DNA from: Actinomycetes bacterium
GTDB taxonomy: Bacteria > Actinomycetota > Actinomycetes > Streptosporangiales > Streptosporangiaceae
Direction of reading: 5' to 3'
DNA: 7,071 bases
Assembly: GCA_023425615.1 (NCBI GenBank)
Contig: JAFACJ010000340.1
Span: 1-7,071, forward strand
The position numbers and the translations under genes are program-made. Positions 1-5,386 of this stretch are shown here, piece after piece (the first letter of the stretch is position 1; each line of letters begins with the position of its first letter). The notes beneath the pieces are model-generated. The model worked only from the letters and a program-made list of their open reading frames with translations. It did no database searches and was not told the origin of the DNA.

Positions 1-141
1 GGTGGCGTAGGTGCCCCGGCCGTGCGGCCCCACGCCCACGGTGGAGGTGGAGATCTCGGGGGTGGCGGCGGGCGCGGCGGAAGCGGGCTGGGCGGCGCCG
101 ACGAGCAGCGCGGCGGACGCGGCGAGGGCGGCGAGACGCAC
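1..141 (-). CDS. Secreted protein of unknown function, N-terminal part only
   Basis: This is the start of a minus-strand gene whose remainder lies beyond the left edge; 47 codons are visible. The product begins MRLAALAASAALLVG and reaches an AQPASA|AP motif, which is a textbook Sec signal peptide with short basic n-region, Ala/Leu hydrophobic core and AxA cleavage site after about residue 22. The mature protein starts with an Ala/Pro/Thr stretch followed by EISTSTVGVGPHGRGTYAT. I chose the GTG at 141 because a GGAG lies six bases upstream (148-151) and because it places the signal peptide at the very N terminus. The frame stays open back to an ATG at 240, but that start would put 33 uncharacteristic residues before the signal. 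The gene is divergent from bioA and shares its control region. The family cannot be recognised from this fragment. Confidence 0.6.
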   Translation of the reverse strand, partial: MRLAALAASAALLVGAAQPASAAPAATPEISTSTVGVGPHGRGTYAT

Positions 142-147
142 GGCGGA

Positions 148-151
148 CTCC
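148..151 (-). promoter_or_regulatory. Ribosome binding site of the secreted-protein gene
   Basis: On the minus strand GGAG lies six bases before the GTG at 141. It decides the start: the in-frame ATG at 240 has no comparable site. Confidence 0.5.
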
Positions 152-202
152 AGGGGGTTCGGGGGGTGATCGGGAAGGGCTGCGCCGCCCAAAGTAGTAG
201 TG

Positions 203-260
203 ACAAAGCGTCTACTTATGCGTTCGCGCAGGTGAGCCATCCCACAAAGCCGACATAAGT
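203..260. repeat. Paired short repeats in the bioA divergent control region
   Basis: ACAAAGC occurs at 203-209 and again at 244-250, 41 bases apart. Each copy is followed after three or four bases by a second element: ACTTATG at 214-220 and its reverse complement CATAAGT at 254-260. The spacing is close to four DNA turns. This could be a pair of operator half-sites, but the elements are short and chance is not excluded. Confidence 0.35.
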
Positions 261-270
261 GATTAATTAC
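259..270. promoter_or_regulatory. AT-rich palindrome, possible operator
   Basis: GTGATTAATTAC is symmetric at 10 of 12 positions and is centred on TTAA. It stands out in a GC-rich chromosome and lies between the two divergent genes, about 52 bases upstream of the bioA start. The GT...AC ends recall operators of GntR-type and other dimeric regulators, but no regulator can be named. Confidence 0.3.
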
Positions 271-283
271 GCAGGTCAGCTAC

Positions 284-313
284 TGGCAAGTAACACAGAT
301 CACTGCGTACCGT
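284..313 (+). promoter_or_regulatory. Possible bioA promoter
   Basis: TACCGT at 308-313 fits the actinobacterial TANNNT -10 pattern. TGGCAA at 284-289 is a weak -35 match with an 18-base spacer. Transcription would begin at or just before the ATG at 322, giving a leaderless or nearly leaderless mRNA. The -35 match is poor, so this is tentative. Confidence 0.3.
290..302 (-). promoter_or_regulatory. Possible BioQ-like biotin operator
   Basis: Read on the minus strand the 13 bases are TGATC-TGT-GTTAC. BioQ, the TetR-family biotin regulator of corynebacteria and mycobacteria, is known to bind TGAAC-N3-GTTAC; this site differs at one of the ten fixed positions. It sits 19 bases before the bioA start, between the proposed -35 and -10 boxes, where a repressor would block transcription. 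The consensus is recalled from the family, and the assignment is inference. Confidence 0.35.
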
Positions 314-321
314 GAGGGGCC

Positions 322-1590
322 ATGACCCCTGAGGAGCTCCTTGCCTTCGACCGCGACCACGTCTGGCACCCCTACGCCCCGATGCCTGCCACGGCCCCGG
401 TCCACCCCGTCGTCTCCGCCCGCGGCGTCCGGCTCACCCTCGCCGACGGCACCGAGCTGATCGACGGCATGTCGTCATGGTGGGCGGCCATCCACGGCTA
501 CGACCACCCGGCGCTCAACGCCGCGATCACCGACCAGCTCGGCCGGATGGCGCACGTGATGTTCGGCGGCCTCACCCACCCGCCCGCCGTCGAACTGGCC
601 CGGGCGCTCCTGGACCTCACGCCCGCCGGGATCACCAAGGTCTTCTTCGCCGACTCCGGCTCCGTCTCCGTCGAGGTCGCGATCAAGATGGCGCTCCAGT
701 ACTGGCGCTCCCAGGGCGTCAACCGGCCGCGCCTGCTGACCGTGCGCGGCGGCTACCACGGCGACACCTTCGGCGACATGGCCGTCTGCGACCCGGTGAA
801 CGGCATGCACCACCTGTTCTCCGACGTCCTGCCCTCCCATGTCTTCGCCCCCGAGCCCCCCGCCGTGCCCGACGAGGACTACACCCGCCTCCTGGAGCGG
901 CTCGTCGCCGAGCACGCCGGCGAACTGGCGGCGATCATCGCCGAGCCGGTCGTGCAGGGCGCGGGCGGTATGCGCTTCTATGACCCCTCCCATCTGCAGA
1001 CGCTGCGCAGGCTCGCCGACGAGCACGGCCTGCTGCTGATCCTCGACGAGATCGCCACCGGCTTCGGCAGGTCGGGGGAGTTCTGGGGCGCCGACCACGC
1101 CGGGATCTCACCCGACATCATGTGCGTCGGCAAGGCGCTCACCGGCGGCTACCTCACCATGGCCGCCACCTTGTGCACCGACCGTGTCGCCGCGGGCATC
1201 AGCGCCTCGGGCGAGGCGCCGCTCATGCACGGCCCGACCTTCATGGCCAACCCCCTGGCCGCCGCCGTCTCCCTGGCCTCCCTCGGCCTGCTCGCCGAAC
1301 GCGACTGGCGCACCGAGGTCAAGACGATCGAGGCCGGGCTGGCCGCGGGCCTGGAAGGGGTGCGCGGGCTGCCGGGCGTCGCCGATGTCAGGGTGAAGGG
1401 CGCGATCGGCGTCATCGCGACCGCCACCCCCCTCGACCAGGAGAAGGTGCAGCGCGCCGCCATGGACCACGGCGTGTGGCTGCGGCCCTTCCGCGACCTG
1501 ATCTACACGATGCCGCCCTACATCAGCACCCCGGAGGAGGTCGAGCGGATCACCACCGCGATGACCGCCGCCGCCCGCACCCTCGGCTAG
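322..1590 (+). CDS. bioA: Adenosylmethionine-8-amino-7-oxononanoate aminotransferase (DAPA synthase)
   Basis: This cytoplasmic PLP enzyme converts 8-amino-7-oxononanoate (KAPA) to 7,8-diaminopelargonate with S-adenosylmethionine as amino donor, the antepenultimate step of biotin synthesis. At 422 residues it has the usual full length. The BioA-specific N-terminal signature DRDHVWHPY (10-18) is present, followed by [12 protein letters not shown] (49-60; the Trp pair lines the substrate pocket), HVMFGG (78-83), the cofactor phosphate region [11 protein letters not shown] (110-120), GGYHGDTFG (143-151), LDE with Asp242 for the PLP ring nitrogen, GK271AL with the Schiff-base lysine, [10 protein letters not shown] (305-313) and LRPF with Arg388 for substrate. 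These BioA-only features separate it from other class III aminotransferases. The ATG at 322 has GAGGGG at 314-319, rather close, and it starts exactly at the conserved N terminus. bioD and bioB are not adjacent: the next gene is convergent cca, whose stop codon overlaps. Confidence 0.97.
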   Translation: MTPEELLAFDRDHVWHPYAPMPATAPVHPVVSARGVRLTLADGTELIDGMSSWWAAIHGYDHPALNAAITDQLGRMAHVMFGGLTHPPAVELARALLDLTPAGITKVFFADSGSVSVEVAIKMALQYWRSQGVNRPRLLTVRGGYHGDTFGDMAVCDPVNGMHHLFSDVLPSHVFAPEPPAVPDEDYTRLLERLVAEHAGELAAIIAEPVVQGAGGMRFYDPSHLQTLRRLADEHGLLLILDEIATGFGRSGEFWGADHAGISPDIMCVGKALTGGYLTMAATLCTDRVAAGISASGEAPLMHGPTFMANPLAAAVSLASLGLLAERDWRTEVKTIEAGLAAGLEGVRGLPGVADVRVKGAIGVIATATPLDQEKVQRAAMDHGVWLRPFRDLIYTMPPYISTPEEVERITTAMTAAARTLG

Positions 1591-3029
1591 TTCGAGGTCT
1601 CCAGGACGCCCTGGTCGCGCGCCCAGGCCAGGAGCGCCTCGCGTGCGGCGTCCTTGCCGATCGGACCCTGGTCCAGGCGCAGCTCCAGCAGGAACCTGTA
1701 GGCGCGGCCGACCAGGGGGCCGGGGGTGATCCCCAGGATCTGCTGGATCTCATCGCCGTTGAGCTCCGGCCGGATCCTGCCCAGCTCCTCCTCGGCCGCC
1801 AGCCTGGCGATCCGCGTCTCCAGCGCGTCGTAGGTGCGGGCCAGGCGCTCGGCCTTGCGCCGGTTGCGGGTCGTGCAGTCGGCGCGGGTGAGCTTGTGCA
1901 GGCGCGGCAGGAGGTGGCCGGCGTCGCGGACGTAGCGGCGCACCGCCGAGTCCGTCCACTCGCCCTCGCCGTACCCGTGGAACCGCAGATGCAGCTCGAC
2001 CAGCCGCGAGACATCGGCGATGACCTCCTTGGGGTACTTCAGCGCGGCCAGCCGCTTCTTCGTCAGCTTCGCGCCGACCATCTCGTGGTGGTGGAAGGAC
2101 ACCCGGCCGCCGGGCAGATGCGCGCGGGTCCTGGGCTTGCCGATGTCGTGCAGCAGCGCCGCCAGCCGCAGGACGAGATCGGGCCCGTCCTCCTCCTGGG
2201 CGATCGCCTGGTCCAGGACGATCATCGAGTGCTCGTAGACGTCCTTGTGCCGGTGGTGCTCGTCGATCTCCAGCCGGAGCGCGGGCAGCTCGGGCAGCAC
2301 GTACGCCGCGAGGCCCGAGGCGTCGAGGACGGCGAGGCCCGCGCGGGGGAACGCGCCGCAGACCAGCTTGGACAGCTCGGCCTGCACCCGCTCCGCCGAG
2401 ACGATCTCGATACGGCCCGCCATCTCCCGCATCGCCTCCATGACGGGCGGGGCGACGGTGAAGCCGAGCTGGGAGACGAACCGCGCGGCGCGCAGCATCC
2501 GCAGCGGGTCGTCGCTGAAGGAGTCCTCCGGGGAGCCGGGGGTGCGCAGCACCTTCTCGCGCAGGTCGTCGAGGCCGCCGAAGGGGTCGACGAACTCGCA
2601 GCCCGGCAGCCGCGCCGCCATCGCGTTGACGGCGAAGTCACGGCGGCGCAGGTCCTCCCGCAGGGAGGTGCCGTAGGCGACCTCCGGCTTGCGGGACTTG
2701 GGGTCGTAGGTCTCGCTGCGGTAGGTCGTGATCTCCAGCTGCTGGCCGCCCTTGCGCAGCCCGACCGTGCCGAACTCGATGCCGATCGTCCAGACCGCGT
2801 CGGCCCAGCCGTCCACCAGCTCCAAGATCCGCTCCGGCGGGGCGTCGGTGGTGAAGTCGAGGTCGGTCACCGGACGCCTGAGGAGCGCGTCGCGGACGGG
2901 GCCGCCGACGATCGCCAGTTCGTGCCCGGCCGCGGCGAAAAGACGTCCGAGCTCCTCGGCCTCGGCGGGCACCACCCGCCTCAGGAGTTCGGCCAGGGCC
3001 CTGCGCTGTTCCTCATTCGACACGACCAC
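1587..3029 (-). CDS. cca: CCA tRNA nucleotidyltransferase (actinobacterial, with HD domain)
   Basis: This enzyme adds or repairs the 3' CCA of tRNA from CTP and ATP without a nucleic acid template. The product has 480 residues, normal for the actinobacterial class II family. The nucleotidyltransferase head has GGPVRD (42-47) and the metal-binding DLDF with Asp56 and Asp58. [11 protein letters not shown] (128-138) and [12 protein letters not shown] (173-184) are the next conserved motifs, and ERVQAEL (213-219) follows. A C-terminal HD phosphohydrolase domain shows His267, the His294-Asp295 pair in [12 protein letters not shown] (313-316) and His347. In mycobacteria the orthologue is called pcnA, but this position and architecture point to CCA addition, not poly(A) synthesis. 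The gene is divergent from the DUF6049 gene and converges on bioA. The first start is GTG 3029; an in-frame GTG at 3023, two codons later, has AGGTGG just upstream and may be the true one. Confidence 0.95.
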   Translation of the reverse strand: MVVSNEEQRRALAELLRRVVPAEAEELGRLFAAAGHELAIVGGPVRDALLRRPVTDLDFTTDAPPERILELVDGWADAVWTIGIEFGTVGLRKGGQQLEITTYRSETYDPKSRKPEVAYGTSLREDLRRRDFAVNAMAARLPGCEFVDPFGGLDDLREKVLRTPGSPEDSFSDDPLRMLRAARFVSQLGFTVAPPVMEAMREMAGRIEIVSAERVQAELSKLVCGAFPRAGLAVLDASGLAAYVLPELPALRLEIDEHHRHKDVYEHSMIVLDQAIAQEEDGPDLVLRLAALLHDIGKPRTRAHLPGGRVSFHHHEMVGAKLTKKRLAALKYPKEVIADVSRLVELHLRFHGYGEGEWTDSAVRRYVRDAGHLLPRLHKLTRADCTTRNRRKAERLARTYDALETRIARLAAEEELGRIRPELNGDEIQQILGITPGPLVGRAYRFLLELRLDQGPIGKDAAREALLAWARDQGVLETSN

Positions 3030-3031
3030 CT

Positions 3032-3059
3032 AGGTTAGGCGTTCGCGAGAACCCCGCAA
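3032..3059 (-). promoter_or_regulatory. Possible cca promoter, near-leaderless
   Basis: On the minus strand TAACCT (3037-3032) fits TANNNT and TTGCGG (3059-3054) gives a partial -35 with a 16-base spacer. A transcript beginning six to nine bases past the -10 would start around 3026-3023, at the second GTG. This favours GTG 3023 as a leaderless start, but the match is modest. Confidence 0.3.
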
Positions 3060-3068
3060 AACAAGTAT

Positions 3069-3110
3069 TCACGGCCCGAGACACGCCGGTCACGGTCCGA
3101 GAAAACCCGG
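3069..3110. repeat. Two tandem 21-bp direct repeats between cca and the DUF6049 gene
   Basis: Copy one is 3069-3089 and copy two 3090-3110, directly abutting and identical at 17 of 21 positions. Each begins TCACGG(C/T)CCGAGA and ends CCGG. The period equals two DNA turns, so a protein bound to both copies would sit on one face. The repeats lie about 33 bases upstream of the proposed DUF6049 promoter and on the far side of the cca start, so they could regulate either gene. Confidence 0.55.
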
Positions 3111-3142
3111 TCTCAAGGACTTTCGGCCCTCCCGGACGCAGC

Positions 3143-3169
3143 TTTCCACTCTCCAAGGGCCACTACGAT
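3143..3169 (+). promoter_or_regulatory. Probable promoter of the DUF6049-murJ pair
   Basis: TACGAT at 3164-3169 is a good actinobacterial -10 box. TTTCCA at 3143-3148 matches four of six -35 bases, though the 15-base spacer is short. A start about seven bases downstream coincides with GTG 3177, suggesting a leaderless transcript. Confidence 0.5.
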
Positions 3170-3176
3170 CGAGCGC

Positions 3177-3206
3177 GTGAGATCGCGGCGGGAGCAGGAC
3201 CAGTGA
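3177..3206 (+). CDS. Nine-codon putative leaderless upstream ORF
   Basis: A GTG seven bases after the -10 box TACGAT opens a nine-codon frame, MRSRREQDQ, ending in TGA at 3204-3206. The stop overlaps the GTG start of the DUF6049 gene in a GTGA junction, the usual form of translational coupling. The frame has no Shine-Dalgarno of its own, as expected if the mRNA begins at the GTG. The peptide is too short for family assignment; its likely role is to deliver ribosomes to the downstream start or to sense arginine supply. The ORF could also be coincidental, because the downstream gene has its own GGGAG. Confidence 0.35.
   Translation: MRSRREQDQ
3190..3194 (+). promoter_or_regulatory. Ribosome binding site of the DUF6049 gene
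   Basis: GGGAG lies eight bases before the GTG at 3203 and supports that start. It is located inside the putative nine-codon upstream ORF, so ribosomes translating that ORF would pass over it. Confidence 0.55.
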
Positions 3207-5386
3207 CGGCGCGTCTCACGGCTGCTCTCATGGCGCTCCTCCTGGTCTTCACGGTCACCGGGTTCCTCTCGCCCGTGCCGGCGTCCGCGGGCCCCGCGGC
3301 CTCGGCCCTCCAGAGGCAGCGCCAGGGCACCGTGACGGTCGTCCTCGAGTCACTCAAACCGACGGTCCTCGGCCCGAAGACCAAGAAGCTGGGCGTCCAG
3401 GCGAAGATCACCAACGTCGGCTCCCAGCCGCTGGTGGGGCTGGAGGCGAGGCTCCTGTACGGCGAGCGCTTCAGCAACCGCAGCCAGCTGGAGGACTTCT
3501 CCAAGAGCGCCACCGACGAGTCGGTCCCCGGCGTCCTCGACTCCAAGGGGCCGTTCGACCTCGCGCCCGGCGCCTCCAGGACGGTGAAGCTGGCCAACAC
3601 CGCGTCGCACGTGTTCGCCCACCGTCCCGGCGAGCTGTCCGTCTACCCGCTGGCCGTGACGGTGTCCTCGGCCACCCTCGGACGGATCGGCGGGGCGCAC
3701 ACGTACATCAACTACGTCCCCAAGGACGCGAAGAAGAACATCCAGCCGACGCGCGTGGCCTTCATCTGGCCGCTCATCGACACCCCCCACCGCACCACCG
3801 ACCGCAAGTTCTACGACGACAACCTCGCCGCCTCCCTCGACGCCGGCGCGAAGGGGCGGCTGAACACCCTGCTCAACGCGCTGGGAAGCGGGAGCGACGC
3901 CGTCACCCTGGCGATCGATCCGTCCCTGCTCACCGACATCCAGGCGATGCAGAAGGACTACCGGATCCGCGACCGGAAAGAGGACACGCCGAAGAGCCCC
4001 GCGGCCACCGCCTGGCTCAGCAAGCTGAAGACCTATCTGAAGAACCCCAAGAACGAGTTCTTCCTGACGCCCTACGCCGACGTCGACACCGTGGCGCTGG
4101 TCAACCGGCGGTTCGGCAGCGGCGAGGCGAGCCTCCTGAAGGCCGCCTACGCCGACAAGCGGCTCGGTCTCGACGTCCTGGGCAGGGACGCCGAGACCTA
4201 CCCCAAGCTGGCCTGGCCGAACAACGGGACGATCAACCAGGCGACCATCGACCGGCTCGTCGCCAACAAGGACCTGGGCAGCAGCGCCTTCCTGCTCAGC
4301 AGCAACCAGCTCACCGCCAACGCGGCGAGCCACACGCCCAACGCCGCCACCACCGTCCAGACGTCCAAGGGCGCGCACAAGGTGGCGATCGCCTTCGACG
4401 ACACGCTCCAGCAGATCGTCAGCGGGGACACCAGCTCCCCCGGCGCCGCGCTCGGCGCACGGCAGCGGTATCTCGCCGAGACCGCCATGATCACCGCCGA
4501 GGCGCCCAGCCAGAGCCGCACCCTGGTGGTGGCGCCCGACCGGCGCTGGAACCCCGGCCTCGACTTCGCCAGAAGCCTGCTGGAGACCAAGGACGCCCGC
4601 AGCGCCTGGCTCAAGCCCGTCTCCCTGGGCGACATCGCCGCCGCCAAGAACAGGACGCCCGACGAGCGCCAGCTCATCACCTACACCGACGGCGACCGCG
4701 AGCTCAGCCAGCACTACCTGGAGACGGTGAAGGCGATGAACAAGGAGGCGTACGCCTTCTCCAAGATCTTCACCGAGCCGGACACCTCGCTCCAGCGGGC
4801 CGCGATGCGGGTGGCCTCGGGCGCCTGGCGGGGCACCGGCAAGCGCATCCAGGCCGCCTACTCCTACCAGGACAAGGCACGCAAGGACCACGACGCCGAG
4901 ATCGACAAGATCGGCCTGGTCAGCGGGACGGAGAAACAGCTCGCCGGATCCTCGGGCGTGTTGAAGTTCACCATCGTGAACGAGTTCCCCCAGGAGAGCG
5001 GGCCCGTCGACATCCTCATCAAGATCACCACCTATCCGCTGGGGCAGCTGGTCTTCCCCGGCGAGGACGGCGAGAACGGCAGCAGCTACGTGCTGGAGCG
5101 CCGGATCGAGGCAGGCCAGAAGGACACCATCCAGGTGCCGGTCAAGCTGCCCACCGGCAGTTCGCTCAAGAACGAGGTCGAGGTGGAGGTAAAGATCTTC
5201 AACAAGGACGTCCAGGAGGTCAACTCCCAGAGCGTCTTCGTCAAGACGACCGGATTCTCCTCCGTCGGTCTCTTCATCACCGTTGGTGCCCTCGGAGTGC
5301 TGGTCATCGGCGTAGGCTTCCGAGGAGTGCGCGCGCGGCGGCGGCGCAAGGAGGAGGAAGCACAGCATGACGGAGCAGCGGTCTGA
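3203..5386 (+). CDS. DUF6049 family secreted, membrane-anchored protein
   Basis: This is a 727-residue protein of unknown function, recognised by its position next to murJ and its architecture; Rv3909 is the mycobacterial counterpart. A Sec signal peptide covers residues 1-29 with PASA|G cleavage. A beta-sandwich-like domain follows (about 43-172). The central part (about 182-560) alternates strands and helices and carries AFIWPLIDTPHR (186-197), LAIDPSLL (236-243), TPYAD (289-293) and AWPNNG (337-342), reminiscent of a barrel of the glycoside hydrolase/deacetylase kind, although I see no proven catalytic set. A second beta domain (about 572-685) leads to one transmembrane helix (688-706) and a basic cytosolic tail, RGVRARRRRKEEE. 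The bulk is therefore outside the membrane. There is no cysteine, so it is neither a lipoprotein nor disulfide-bonded. It is lysine-rich for a high-GC organism. The GTG start has GGGAG eight bases upstream. Its end overlaps murJ by 20 bases, which suggests a joint role in cell-wall precursor export. Confidence 0.85.
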   Translation: MTARLTAALMALLLVFTVTGFLSPVPASAGPAASALQRQRQGTVTVVLESLKPTVLGPKTKKLGVQAKITNVGSQPLVGLEARLLYGERFSNRSQLEDFSKSATDESVPGVLDSKGPFDLAPGASRTVKLANTASHVFAHRPGELSVYPLAVTVSSATLGRIGGAHTYINYVPKDAKKNIQPTRVAFIWPLIDTPHRTTDRKFYDDNLAASLDAGAKGRLNTLLNALGSGSDAVTLAIDPSLLTDIQAMQKDYRIRDRKEDTPKSPAATAWLSKLKTYLKNPKNEFFLTPYADVDTVALVNRRFGSGEASLLKAAYADKRLGLDVLGRDAETYPKLAWPNNGTINQATIDRLVANKDLGSSAFLLSSNQLTANAASHTPNAATTVQTSKGAHKVAIAFDDTLQQIVSGDTSSPGAALGARQRYLAETAMITAEAPSQSRTLVVAPDRRWNPGLDFARSLLETKDARSAWLKPVSLGDIAAAKNRTPDERQLITYTDGDRELSQHYLETVKAMNKEAYAFSKIFTEPDTSLQRAAMRVASGAWRGTGKRIQAAYSYQDKARKDHDAEIDKIGLVSGTEKQLAGSSGVLKFTIVNEFPQESGPVDILIKITTYPLGQLVFPGEDGENGSSYVLERRIEAGQKDTIQVPVKLPTGSSLKNEVEVEVKIFNKDVQEVNSQSVFVKTTGFSSVGLFITVGALGVLVIGVGFRGVRARRRRKEEEAQHDGAAV
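5348..5357 (+). promoter_or_regulatory. Strong ribosome binding site of murJ inside the DUF6049 gene
   Basis: AAGGAGGAGG ends nine bases before the murJ ATG at 5367. It doubles as the codons for the Arg-Lys-Glu-rich tail of the DUF6049 protein. It fixes the murJ start and the 20-base gene overlap. Confidence 0.8.

Noticed and set aside
238..240. ATG at 240 (minus) as the start of the secreted protein
   Set aside because: It would place 33 residues before the signal peptide and has no Shine-Dalgarno; the GTG at 141 is better.
22..258. A 78-codon plus-strand frame at the left end
   Set aside because: It is a Gly-rich shadow; the opposite strand encodes a clear signal peptide with a ribosome site.
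1550..1640. A bidirectional terminator between bioA and cca
   Set aside because: The genes overlap by four bases and I see no GC-rich stem followed by a T tract on either strand.
1122..3038. A 638-codon plus-strand frame across the end of bioA and all of cca
   Set aside because: It crosses two well-recognised genes in the wrong frame or strand and has a low-complexity product.
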